Positions 8,134 to 15,492 of a stretch of 64,000 nt of DNA are shown here, piece after piece. Location of the stretch: contig NZ_JAKLTS010000001.1 of assembly GCF_022012445.1 (NCBI RefSeq), positions 372,001-436,000 on the forward strand, in the 5' to 3' direction. The position numbers were made by a program, and so were the translations under genes. This stretch comes from Massilia sp. TS11 (lineage in GTDB: Bacteria > Pseudomonadota > Gammaproteobacteria > Burkholderiales > Burkholderiaceae_D). The notes beneath the pieces were generated by a model. That model searched no databases and was not told where the DNA came from. It worked only from the letters and a program-made list of their open reading frames with translations. Within the stretch, counting starts at the first letter, position 1, and each line of letters starts with the position of its first letter.

Positions 8134-8748
8134 ATGACATCAACAGTGACTTCCCCTTCCGGTCGCGTCCTGCAGATGCGTGCAACTGTGCAGACAACGC
8201 CACAAGAGGATAGCGCGGCTAAGATCGTTCGGATTCAACCGGATTTGGACGAAGAAAGGAAGAAGCGCTTGGCCGAGAATCGTGAGAACCTGAAAAACGC
8301 GAATGTGCAGGCCTTCTTGAAGGCGATCGCATTCGCCGAAGGTGGCGCTTACGACTTCAAATTCGGCGCCATCAAAGGCAAGAAAAACGACCCCTGGCGT
8401 TTCACGGATTTCTCTACACATCCTGGGGCTGGTTTAAATGGAAAGACTGCTGCAGGGATGTACCAGATTACGCAGGAGACCTGGCGCGACCATGGCGGCG
8501 CAGCGATGGGCTTGACCGATTTTACGCCCGAAACACAGGACCTTATTGCAGCAAACATGCTTCGTAGAGCTGGAGTAATCGAGAAGATTAAGGCGGGTGA
8601 GATTGCCACCAGCATGCTTCCTGCAGCGAAAAAATGGGCGGCATTACCTGAGGGGCCCGGAAAGGGAAATCACTATCCACCGCAGCCTTATATTAGCTAC
8701 GAAAGCTTCATCGGGAAATACAAAGAATTGGGAGGTACGGTGAAATGA
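8134..8748 (+). CDS. GH104 (lambda-type) muramidase, probable T6SS peptidoglycan effector
   Basis: A 204-residue protein. Residues 1-55 are a charged linker without a Sec signal. From 58 on it matches lambda-endolysin-like lysozymes: FLKAIAFAEGG (catalytic Glu69), FTDFSTHPG, KTAAGMYQITQETW, GLTDFTPETQDLIAANMLRRAG, and a C-terminal AAKKWAALP. Such enzymes cleave the MurNAc-GlcNAc bond. The lack of a signal peptide and the position directly after a PAAR gene suggest delivery into a neighbour's periplasm by T6SS. The stop overlaps the next start as ATGA, the classic effector-immunity arrangement. A phage endolysin is the alternative, but no holin, spanin or other phage gene is present. Confidence 0.82.
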   Translation: MTSTVTSPSGRVLQMRATVQTTPQEDSAAKIVRIQPDLDEERKKRLAENRENLKNANVQAFLKAIAFAEGGAYDFKFGAIKGKKNDPWRFTDFSTHPGAGLNGKTAAGMYQITQETWRDHGGAAMGLTDFTPETQDLIAANMLRRAGVIEKIKAGEIATSMLPAAKKWAALPEGPGKGNHYPPQPYISYESFIGKYKELGGTVK

Positions 8749-9095
8749 TTTTTATAGCAACGCTCGCATTTGCCGTGTCGACAGCGGCGGATGCATTTTC
8801 CGATGTCGAAGCTAAGTTGACCGTCAATATGCGCTTCACCTCAGCGCGCGCACTGATCCTTAAGAACGGGTGGAAACCCCTTCAGATGCATGTTGGCGAA
8901 AACTACGAGTACGATGGAGTGGAAAAGGAATATGTGCGCAGCAAGTTCCTGGAAGTTGATTCCTGTTCCAACGACAGCGCTCGATGCATTTTGTATTACA
9001 AAAAAGGTGATGAATGTCTGCGACTGGACACTATTGGCGAGCATCTCAAGAACACGAAGGTTGTTCGATGGGCCAGAGAGTGCCCAAGCCACTGA
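8745..9095 (+). CDS. Exported Cys-rich protein, candidate immunity protein for the muramidase
   Basis: A 116-residue protein with an N-terminal hydrophobic signal (cleavage expected after about residue 17). The small mature domain has four Cys (DSCSND, ARCILYY, DECLRL, ARECPS), consistent with two periplasmic disulfides. The segment SARALILKNGWKPLQ is a recognisable small-protein motif, but I cannot name the family. The start overlaps the muramidase stop by four bases. Periplasmic location plus coupling to a peptidoglycan hydrolase makes it the likely self-protection protein. The 144 bases that follow hold no gene I can support. Confidence 0.7.
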   Translation: MIFIATLAFAVSTAADAFSDVEAKLTVNMRFTSARALILKNGWKPLQMHVGENYEYDGVEKEYVRSKFLEVDSCSNDSARCILYYKKGDECLRLDTIGEHLKNTKVVRWARECPSH

Positions 9096-9239
9096 TCAGA
9101 TCTTGTTAAGCTGGCCGATCGCCCCCAGTCCAGCCGTGCATGCCTAATGCTACTTGTCAATATCATTCCCAAGTCACGGGATGCCTCGTAAAGATGCCGA
9201 CATTGTAGGTCGCTCGCTGCCAGGCAATGGTGGGTGGAA

Positions 9240-9455
9240 TTACTGATTGGGCGAGCGTTCTGCACCTCGATAATGACTCAGGATCGTCGGGCCAATCCAA
9301 AATGAGATGGGCCCAAGAAACCCAATCGAAAAGACTGCCGAACTGAGCAAAGACTCTGTGAGTAATGTGAAGAGCAGTAATGTCACCAGCTCCGCAAGAG
9401 TGCACCAGGCGATGGTTTTTCCGATAGAGCCAAGAGATTGCCACGATTTTTTCAT
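9240..9455 (-). CDS. Small two-helix membrane protein, integron cassette gene
   Basis: A 71-residue protein with two hydrophobic segments (about 13-35 and 37-60) and charged ends. Its ATG lies only six bases after the core-site box of an attC (9462-9468), the usual place for a cassette gene start, and it runs in the same direction as the other cassettes, away from intI. There is no recognised family. No convincing attC follows its 3' end, so it may be the last cassette, with its own recombination site lost where the array meets the T6SS genes. Confidence 0.5.
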   Translation of the reverse strand: MKKSWQSLGSIGKTIAWCTLAELVTLLLFTLLTESLLSSAVFSIGFLGPISFWIGPTILSHYRGAERSPNQ

Positions 9456-9461
9456 GAGCCG

Positions 9462-9567
9462 TCCTAACGATTGTTTTCACCGGCGCCGCAGGCATCCGCA
9501 ACGTTGGACGTGACCGGACGATGCGGCGCGAACCGACGCAGCGGTCCGGTTGACTGAATGGTTGGGC
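9462..9567 (-). repeat. attC recombination site of an integron cassette
   Basis: Read on the minus strand, it begins with GCCCAAC (matching RYYYAAC) and ends with GTTAGGA (near GTTRRRY). Between them are inverted arms CAACCGGACCGC and GTCCGGTCACG, able to fold into the extruded hairpin recognised by IntI. It is 106 bases long and lies between two minus-strand cassette genes. Confidence 0.7.
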
Positions 9568-9593
9568 ACGTGGCTACGCATGCGAAGCTCGCA

Positions 9594-9902
9594 TTACGAA
9601 TTCTGACTCACACGTCGGATAAAGAACCAGCGCCCAGAGGTTGCAAGATTTATTGAACGAACGCAATTGGCGAACGCATCATCAAGATCCAGATTCTCGT
9701 AATCCGATTCAAGAACTACCGCGGCAAATTCCGTGTTGTGATCGGAGTTAAGCGTGACGGTCGACCGAACACCTTTAGGATCCAGACATTTCGTTAGATT
9801 GCTTTCGAGGGAGGAAAAATGATGCTGAATCTTCTGGGCAGATAGAGCAAACTCACCCAGCGGCAGCCCATCTGCCGAGTAGTAGATTTCGTATTTCCCC
9901 AT
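9594..9902 (-). CDS. Integron cassette protein of unknown function, 102 aa
   Basis: A soluble acidic protein with no signal peptide. It opens MGKYEIYYSADGLPLGEFAL and ends with a basic RWFFIRRVSQNS tail. A GGAGGGG ribosome site precedes the ATG. It is unlike any family I can name. The gene sits between a complete attC downstream and a lone RYYYAAC box upstream, and shares the lower GC content of the array. Confidence 0.55.
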   Translation of the reverse strand: MGKYEIYYSADGLPLGEFALSAQKIQHHFSSLESNLTKCLDPKGVRSTVTLNSDHNTEFAAVVLESDYENLDLDDAFANCVRSINLATSGRWFFIRRVSQNS

Positions 9903-9939
9903 TTTCAGTCACCCCTCCAAAGGAAGCCGATTCGCGATT

Positions 9940-9946
9940 GTTAGGT
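9940..9946 (-). repeat. Lone attC-type core box (degenerate or truncated attC)
   Basis: On the minus strand it reads ACCTAAC, a perfect RYYYAAC box, just after the stop of the PD-(D/E)XK-like cassette gene. The partner GTTRRRY box expected 50-100 bases further on is missing, because the next gene starts 38 bases away. The site looks deleted. Confidence 0.4.
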
Positions 9947-9961
9947 CGCAAACTAGAACAA

Positions 9962-10561
9962 CTAGCCACCGTCTGTGCTCGTATGTTCCGTGGTTGGCCA
10001 AACTGACTCGAGAACGCTGGGGAACGAACCGGCAGCCGGCGTGGGGAACATGAACCATATCTCGGAGAATCCGTGATTTTGGTTACATAGCCAGGCGTGG
10101 GCCATCCGCTTGGCCAAAACGTGCTCGAACCCGACCGCGCAAGTCAAATCGTATGCGAGCAGCCAAACATCCATGTCGTTGGGACGCGCGTAGTTCTTAC
10201 GAACCTTCTCTCTAATCGTTTGCAGCAGGAGCCGGTGAGGAATGTCTTCGTCGACCCATTGGGGTTTGCCGTATCCGCCGTTCTTAACATGCGCCGGATT
10301 TACGATTTCAACTAGCTCAATACCCACTCTACGCTCGCCCTCCGAGGTGACGACGTCAGGCCATTCGCTTGGGGTCAGCTTGCCGAGCTCGCGGCCGAAC
10401 CGGACCTTTAGCGCCGATGCGAAGTTTGCCGCGATACGAAGCTCGGCCTCGACTTTTGACTTGGGAAGTTGTTCGCTCGTCGTCTCGAAGCCGCCTGCTT
10501 TCGGGAAGACGCCGATGCTCAATGGTAGAGATGGCTTATCGGGCACGACGTTTTCTCCCAT
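9962..10561 (-). CDS. Cassette-encoded protein with PD-(D/E)XK-like core
   Basis: A 199-residue soluble protein. A helix with Glu38/Glu40 (KSKVEAELRIAANF) is followed by WPDVV (67-71) and VGIELVEIV (79-87), the spacing of a PD-(D/E)XK nuclease core. The usual Lys is replaced (E-L-V-E), so activity is uncertain. A C-terminal segment, GFSEIWFMFP, would be a later core strand. The ATG lies three bases after the attC core box, typical for an integron cassette. A role in DNA restriction or defence is a guess from the fold. Confidence 0.6.
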   Translation of the reverse strand: MGENVVPDKPSLPLSIGVFPKAGGFETTSEQLPKSKVEAELRIAANFASALKVRFGRELGKLTPSEWPDVVTSEGERRVGIELVEIVNPAHVKNGGYGKPQWVDEDIPHRLLLQTIREKVRKNYARPNDMDVWLLAYDLTCAVGFEHVLAKRMAHAWLCNQNHGFSEIWFMFPTPAAGSFPSVLESVWPTTEHTSTDGG

Positions 10562-10564
10562 GCG

Positions 10565-10663
10565 GCCTAACGCTTGACGTGAGGGGCCGCCGTACTGGCG
10601 AAGCCACTAAGGGAACCCACAAGCGCAGCTTGTGGGCGGTCCCACTCGACGGAAATGTTAGAC
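10565..10663 (-). repeat. attC recombination site (well-formed)
   Basis: On the minus strand it starts with GTCTAAC and ends with GTTAGGC, both exact matches to RYYYAAC and GTTRRRY. The 99-base interior pairs GTCGAGTGGGACCGCC with a near-complement containing GGGGCCGCC and has a second inner hairpin (ACAAGCTGCGCTTGT). It is the clearest attC in the array. Confidence 0.85.
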
Positions 10664-10670
10664 CAAACCA

Positions 10671-11042
10671 TTAGGGCTTGACGAAACGCATTGACGAAAG
10701 TACTACAAAGCCAAAGTACGTGGAATAAACAAACAGCGCGGCAAATAGTAGCCATAAGGCGCTTAGTAGCAATTTTCCGACAGAAGAACCAGACTGAAAC
10801 CGTCTTTCAAGCCAATTCGCTGAACTTAAGAACAATGCAACGACGACTAGAGCTCCCGCAAAAGAAAGCAGGCCTAGGATAACGGCTCCCAGAATGTTCT
10901 CCACATCAAGCTTTGCATTTAGCGCAAATGCACCACCAAGAATTGTGACCGCCGAAACACCAAGAATGGAAACAATATCGGATACAACTGCAAGCCGGTC
11001 CTTTCCGGTTCCACTTCTTAACGCATTAATGATTGATTGCAT
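10671..11042 (-). CDS. Integron cassette membrane protein, 123 aa
   Basis: Three hydrophobic helices are predicted (about residues 18-43, 50-74 and 90-115), with a basic loop after the second (NWLERRF). No family is recognised. The gene fills the space between two attC sites and runs in the common cassette direction. Small multi-helix membrane proteins of unknown role are frequent in chromosomal integron arrays. Confidence 0.6.
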   Translation of the reverse strand: MQSIINALRSGTGKDRLAVVSDIVSILGVSAVTILGGAFALNAKLDVENILGAVILGLLSFAGALVVVALFLSSANWLERRFQSGSSVGKLLLSALWLLFAALFVYSTYFGFVVLSSMRFVKP

Positions 11043-11055
11043 ACTAGACCAGGAT

Positions 11056-11127
11056 TGCTAACGTGTGCGATAACCGGCGGCTGGAGCGCGCAGCGCATAA
11101 GCCGTCCGGTTGATTAGATGGTTAGGC
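11056..11127 (-). repeat. attC recombination site of the first cassette
   Basis: On the minus strand it starts with GCCTAAC and ends with GTTAGCA (imperfect core). The arms AACCGGACGGCTT and AGCCGCCGGTT pair with one unpaired base, matching the extrahelical-base feature of attC hairpins. Length 72 bases. Confidence 0.75.
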
Positions 11128-11133
11128 GAAAAA

Positions 11134-11460
11134 TCAGCCGAACTGAATGGCGAAGACATCTCCGCTCCCAGTCTTGATGCGCTTGAAGTAGCGTTCTACG
11201 TCCGCGTAGTGGTCGGTAAGAACTGCGCCTTCGGAATACCATATCTCTAAAATGTCCTGTTCCAATCTGCCATCGTGAGATCGCCAAAGCTCGACTCAAT
11301 GCAACGGCACGTAGTTAAGCCGCAGCAATTCAACAAAGGCCAAAGCGTTCGCCAGATCCAAGCCCCGCTCAGCGGAGCCATATTCAGTTAGCGAACAGCC
11401 GCGCTTTTCGAGAAATTCGAGCAACTCGGTGTAGAGCTTGACATGTGTGCGGTCACCCAT
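11134..11460 (-). pseudogene. First integron cassette gene, interrupted by an in-frame TGA
   Basis: The ATG at 11460 follows the attI core box by four bases. The frame runs MGDRTHVKLYTELLEFLEKR to a TGA at 11296-11298 (codon 55), then continues in the same frame through VELWRSHDGRLEQDILEIWY and TDHYADVERYFKRIK to QFG and a final TGA at 11134-11136. Both halves have coding-like composition, so one roughly 108-residue protein was probably encoded before the nonsense change. The family is unknown. Either half could still be made alone, but neither has its own good ribosome site. Confidence 0.6.
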
Positions 11461-11464
11461 TGCG

Positions 11465-11619
11465 GCCTAACGAGAAGTAGGCGCCCTAAATGGCGCAGTT
11501 TTTTTCGACAAAGCCATGTGTTATCTCAGTTTGGATGGCTAAGAACGCAATAATATCAATAAGTTACTTCAATGTAGCACACCCTAATTCGAATTTGCAA
11601 ACACACCTTGGAGTCAGCC
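11465..11619 (-). other. attI site and intI upstream region
   Basis: The minus strand shows GTTAGGCCGCA immediately before the first cassette gene, the same end sequence as class 1 attI. The rest of the 155-base interval to the intI ATG is AT-rich and should hold the cassette promoter and the intI promoter. No clear LexA box was seen. Confidence 0.65.
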
Positions 11620-12585
11620 ATGACTGATGCCCGGCCGAAATTGTTGACGCAAGTGCGAGAGAAGCTTCGCTTTAAGCACTACAGCATTCGCACGGAAAGT
11701 TGTTATGTCGATTGGATTCGTCGCTTCATCATTTTTCATAACCGGCGCCATCCGTCGGACATGGGGGCAGCCGAAGTCGAAAAGTTTCTCTCTCACCTCG
11801 CAACTGTTGGGAAGGTATCGGCATCCACCCAGAATCAAGCCAAGAGTGCCTTGCTGTTCCTCTATAAGGAGGTCATTGCGGAAGAGTTGCCCTAGCTGCA
11901 GGGAATTCAAAGTGCGAAGGCATCCAAGCGACTGCCAGTGGTTTTGACGGAAGAAGAGGTCAGGTCGGTCCTTGCTCGGACGCAGGGCACTGCCGGACTT
12001 ATGTTGCGCCTGATTTACGGCACTGGGATGCGCGTCATGGAATGCACGCGCTTGCGCGTTAAGGACATTGAGTTCACGCGCCGCGAGATTGTGGTGCGGG
12101 AAGGGAAGGGCGCCAAGGACAGGATCACGATGCTACCCGCCTCGCTTTGTGATCCGCTCTGCACGCATCTGGTACGAGTGCGGCAGCTTCATACCGATGA
12201 CCTCGCTCGAGGTGGTGGCGACGTTTATCTGCCGTTCGCACTCGAACGCAAGTATCCGCAGGCACATCGTGAATGGGCTTGGCAATATGTGTTTCCGGCG
12301 CGCCGTCTTTCGGTAGACCCGCGCTCGGGACAGATGCGCCGCCATCACGCCGATGAGAAGGCGGTCCAGCGTGCCATGCGTCAGGCAGTGCGAGACGCCG
12401 GTATCAGCAAGCCCGCAACACCGCACACGCTGCGGCACTCGTTCGCAACGCACCTGTTACAGGCGGGGTATGACATTCGCACCGTGCAGGAACTGCTGGG
12501 GCATCAGGATGTCAGCACCACGATGATCTACACGCATGTGCTGAATCGGGGCGGGCGCGGCGTCCTCAGTCCGCTCGATCGCTGA
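11620..12585 (+). pseudogene. intI: Integron integrase IntI, inactivated by an amber codon
   Basis: Reading through one TAG (11893-11895, codon 92) gives a 321-codon tyrosine recombinase. The N-terminal SAM-like domain has FKHYSIRTESCYVDWIRRF. The catalytic part has GTGMR (Arg138), [40 protein letters not shown] and the end GVLSPLD. The IntI-specific insert ([30 protein letters not shown]) separates it from XerC/D. The amber falls exactly where integrases have Trp in LPWL, so TGG to TAG is the simplest event. The gene runs opposite to its cassettes, the normal integron layout. Confidence 0.88.
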
Positions 12586-12644
12586 GCCGCCGCGCATGGG
12601 CCTGACCCGGTCGCGCTGCGCTGGCCGAGCTGAGAGGCGGGAAA

Positions 12645-12672
12645 ATGAAAAAGGCCAATCCGAAGATTGGCC
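12645..12672 (-). terminator. Rho-independent terminator of tRNA-Pro
   Basis: On the minus strand, GGCCAATC-TTCG-GATTGGCC is followed by TTTTTC. The 8-bp stem, UUCG tetraloop and U-run lie 18 bases past the tRNA 3' end. Confidence 0.85.
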
Positions 12673-12689
12673 TATCTCATTGAATCAAT

Positions 12690-12766
<77 letters not shown>

Positions 12767-12848
12767 ACGAAGCTAAGATTATAGCAGACTGTTTGCCAAA
12801 GTGATAGCCCTTGTCTATCCGCTCTGTCCATCGTGGTAGAGTCTGCGC

Positions 12849-13655
12849 ATGCATGCCCTCTCCACTCTGCTCAAGCGCGCCAGCCTGGCCGCCGTCATTC
12901 TGCTCAGCGCCTGTGCCAGTGCGCCGCTGCAGCCTGTTGCCCACACCGCCGCGCATCCCGCGCTCGAATACCGCCGCTATGCGCCCTGGCCCGACAGTCT
13001 GGTCCACGTGCTGCGCGTCGATCTGCGTCACCCTGGCCTGCGCATCGCCCTCACACCGGAGGCGCAGCGCGGCCGCATCGTCTCGGATTTTGCCGGCCAT
13101 GCAGAGGCGCTGGCCGTGGTCAATGCCTCGTTCTTCAACGCGCAGTTCGCACCGCGCGGCTGGACCCGCTCGGAAGGGGGGGACTGGCCCGATGCCAGCG
13201 GTGTGCATGACTGGGCCGTTTTCGCCTGTTCGGGCCCGGTCAGCTGCGAGGTGGCGCTGCCGCCGGTGCAGGCGGCGCCCGCCTGGCGGACCGTGGTGGC
13301 CGGTATTCCGGCCCTGCTGCATCAGGGGCAGGATGTGAGTGAACAGGGCTGTGCGTCGCGGCGCAAATTCTGCAGCGATACGCACCCGCGCACGGCCATC
13401 GGTCTGGCCGATGGCGGCAAGACTTTATTGCTGGTCGTCGCGGAAGGGCGACAGCCGCCGGTGCTCGGCATGACGATTCCGCAGCTGGTGCAGCTCATGC
13501 GCACGCTCGGCGCCACCGAGGCGCTCAACCTCGACGGCGGCGGCAGCAGCACGCTCAGCGTACAGGGCCAGCAGCGCATGGGCCGGCCGAATAACGAGCC
13601 GCAATTGCGCAAGGTCGCCAATGCCCTGATGGTGCTGGGCGGCGCGGCCCCTTAA
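12849..13655 (+). CDS. Phosphodiester glycosidase-domain lipoprotein (NAGPA/DUF2233 type)
   Basis: A 268-residue protein with a lipoprotein signal (LLSAC lipobox, Cys near residue 23), so probably an outer-membrane lipoprotein facing the periplasm. The body shows NAGPA-family motifs: VVNASFFN, HPRTAIGLADGG and the signature NLDGGGSSTL. Characterised relatives cleave phosphodiester-linked sugars. The true substrate here is unknown. It is monocistronic, with its stop overlapping the convergent membrane gene. Confidence 0.8.
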   Translation: MHALSTLLKRASLAAVILLSACASAPLQPVAHTAAHPALEYRRYAPWPDSLVHVLRVDLRHPGLRIALTPEAQRGRIVSDFAGHAEALAVVNASFFNAQFAPRGWTRSEGGDWPDASGVHDWAVFACSGPVSCEVALPPVQAAPAWRTVVAGIPALLHQGQDVSEQGCASRRKFCSDTHPRTAIGLADGGKTLLLVVAEGRQPPVLGMTIPQLVQLMRTLGATEALNLDGGGSSTLSVQGQQRMGRPNNEPQLRKVANALMVLGGAAP

Positions 13656-14542
13656 GCGGGCTTAGGCCCGCTGGCGCGTACATTCGTCATCTTCGACAGG
13701 GCGTCGAACCAGAACGGTGCGCCCAGGCTGATGGCCAGCGCGGACAGGACCAGTCCCAGCAACTTGCTCAGCCATGCCAGGCGGTCGGCCGGCATCGGCG
13801 TCTGATCCCAACCCAGCGGGAAGACCGCCCCCGCTTGGGCGGAAGCCTGATCGGCCGCCTTCAGCACGGTCTGGCCATTCGCGCCGGCCGTGGCCCCGGC
13901 CTGGATCACGCCATTTTGCAATTGTCCGGACAGCTGGACGGCCGCGGTGCGCAGGCTGGCATTGCCGTACAGGGCATGGCTGATGGCGAGCGTGTCCACA
14001 TTGCCGATGCTGACGATGACTGCCGCAATCACCAGCGACATCATGGCCAGGTTGCGCTTGTACCAGCCGCTGGCGCGCGCCATCACTTCCTCGTACCAGT
14101 GCTCGATGTGGGCGCGGAAGGCGTCGATATCGCCCTTGGCGGCGTCCAGAAAACTCAGCAGCAGCGCGCGCGTGCTGTCGGCCAGCGGCTTGTCGCGCAG
14201 GCGGGCGGCCAGCTCGTCACCGCTGAGGCTGCGATAGTCGGGCGCAATCGCCATCAGCAAGATCTGGCTGAACATCGATTTGTCGAGATAGGAGGGCAGG
14301 CGGGCACGGTTGTCGCTCATCGTGCGCAGCAGCGGCTGGCCGAAGAACCAGTGGCCGGGATCGGCCTTGGCCGCCGTCGCGCTGGCGCCGTCGACCAGCT
14401 GGCTCACGGCGCGCTTCCAGTGGGTCGGGCGCATCTCCAGCCACTGGCTGCACAGTTCATTGGCGGCCGTCACGGCCAGGCTCATGGTGAGGTAGATGGT
14501 GACCAGGCCGAGCAGCACGTCGAGTACGGTGGAGCCAAACAT
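13652..14542 (-). CDS. Hypothetical membrane protein, 296 aa
   Basis: One transmembrane helix is at the extreme N-terminus (VLDVLLGLVTIYLTMSL), one near the middle (about 165-190), and one close to the C-terminus (LLGLVLSALAISLGAPFWFD). A soluble alpha-helical region separates the first two. The C-terminal FWFDALSKMTNVR motif recurs in uncharacterised proteobacterial membrane proteins. The ATG was chosen for its AGGAGGAAC ribosome site. The gene is divergent from ahpC across a 241-base regulatory region. No function can be assigned. Confidence 0.7.
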   Translation of the reverse strand: MFGSTVLDVLLGLVTIYLTMSLAVTAANELCSQWLEMRPTHWKRAVSQLVDGASATAAKADPGHWFFGQPLLRTMSDNRARLPSYLDKSMFSQILLMAIAPDYRSLSGDELAARLRDKPLADSTRALLLSFLDAAKGDIDAFRAHIEHWYEEVMARASGWYKRNLAMMSLVIAAVIVSIGNVDTLAISHALYGNASLRTAAVQLSGQLQNGVIQAGATAGANGQTVLKAADQASAQAGAVFPLGWDQTPMPADRLAWLSKLLGLVLSALAISLGAPFWFDALSKMTNVRASGPKPA

Positions 14543-14670
14543 AGTTCCTCCTGATGTAATCATTGGCAAGATTGCTCGATAATAAAACTTGGCGCTGGAT
14601 TCGACCAGCCAAGCTGGCGCGCCGCGCATGGCGGGCGTGGCAGACTGTCTGCCCCCGGATACAGGTGGCA

Positions 14671-14707
14671 ATAGGTATTTCCTATTGCTTAGATCGGAAC
14701 AATCCAT
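14671..14707 (+). promoter_or_regulatory. OxyR operator upstream of ahpC
   Basis: ATAG-N7-CTAT-N7-ATCG-N7-CCAT: four half-elements at exact 7-base spacing, matching the OxyR consensus ATAG-N7-CTAT-N7-ATAG-N7-CTAT with changes only in the last two. It abuts the -35 box of the ahpC promoter, the position for direct activation. Confidence 0.8.
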
Positions 14708-14736
14708 TTGAGTAATTTCGACGGCTCCCGTACTAT
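14708..14736 (+). promoter_or_regulatory. Sigma-70-type promoter of ahpC
   Basis: TTGAGT (-35), exactly 17 bases, then TACTAT (-10), directly next to the OxyR operator and 47 bases before the ahpC ATG. Confidence 0.7.
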
Positions 14737-14783
14737 CCGTTCTGTCGAATGACACGTAACAAACCAACCTAAGGAGAAACCGA

Positions 14784-15353
14784 ATGAATGCATCGCTGAT
14801 CAACACCGAAATCCTGCCCTTCAAGGCCACGGCTTACCACAACGGCAAGTTCGTTGATGTGAGCGACGCCTCGCTGAAAGGCAAGTGGTCGGTGGTGTTC
14901 TTCTACCCGGCCGACTTCACCTTCGTCTGCCCGACCGAACTGGGCGACCTGGCCGACAACTATGCCGAGTTCCAGAAACTGGGCGTGGAAATCTACGGTG
15001 TCTCGACCGACACCCACTTCACCCACAAAGCCTGGCACGACACCTCGGACACGATCCGCAAGATCCAGTTCCCGCTGGTGGGCGACCCGACCGGCACCAT
15101 CACCCGCAATTTCGGCGTGATGATCGAAGAAGCTGGCCTGGCCGAGCGCGGCACCTTTGTGATCGATCCGGCTGGCAAGATCCAGATCATCGAAATCAAC
15201 GCCGGCGGCATCGGCCGTAACGCCACCGAACTGCTGCGCAAAGTGAAGGCTGCCCAGTACGTGGCCTCGCACCCGGGCGAAGTCTGCCCGGCCAAGTGGG
15301 AAGAAGGCGCCAAGACCCTGGCTCCGTCGCTGGACCTGGTCGGCAAGATCTAA
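14784..15353 (+). CDS. ahpC: Alkyl hydroperoxide reductase peroxidase subunit (2-Cys peroxiredoxin)
   Basis: A 189-residue typical 2-Cys peroxiredoxin that reduces H2O2, organic peroxides and peroxynitrite in the cytoplasm. The peroxidatic Cys is in FTFVCPTEL (about residue 50) and the resolving Cys in GEVCPAKW (about 169). It belongs to the AhpC/Prx1 group. AAGGAG precedes the ATG. It is transcribed ahead of its reductase ahpF, 139 bases downstream, with GC-rich hairpins between them. The OxyR operator and matched promoter upstream predict peroxide induction. Confidence 0.97.
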   Translation: MNASLINTEILPFKATAYHNGKFVDVSDASLKGKWSVVFFYPADFTFVCPTELGDLADNYAEFQKLGVEIYGVSTDTHFTHKAWHDTSDTIRKIQFPLVGDPTGTITRNFGVMIEEAGLAERGTFVIDPAGKIQIIEINAGGIGRNATELLRKVKAAQYVASHPGEVCPAKWEEGAKTLAPSLDLVGKI

Positions 15354-15369
15354 ACCCTCTCCCCCGCAT

Positions 15370-15436
15370 CGCCCGCCCCGGCCATGCGCCGGGGAGGCGA
15401 TTGCAGCGCCGAGCCGCAACACGCCCGTGGGCGGCT
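15370..15436 (+). terminator. GC-rich hairpins between ahpC and ahpF
   Basis: A first hairpin (15370-15399) pairs CGCCCGCCCCGG with a GC-rich complement, and a second pairs AGCCGC with GCGGCT (15412-15436). No T-run follows. They may attenuate or separate ahpC and ahpF transcripts, giving more AhpC than AhpF. Confidence 0.4.
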
Positions 15437-15492
15437 CGCCAGTGCAATCTCCCCGTTCTACACCCGTAATATCCTTAGCAGGAGGACTCATC

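Noticed and set aside
8134..8748. Muramidase as part of a prophage lysis cassette
   Set aside because: No holin, spanin, capsid, tail or phage integrase gene is present. A PAAR gene directly upstream and an exported partner downstream fit T6SS better.
11296..11298. In-frame TGA as a selenocysteine codon
   Set aside because: No redox motif surrounds it and no plausible SECIS hairpin follows. A nonsense mutation in a decaying integron is simpler.
14993..15346. Small antisense frames opposite ahpC
   Set aside because: No ribosome site or promoter was seen and the peroxiredoxin accounts for the coding signal.
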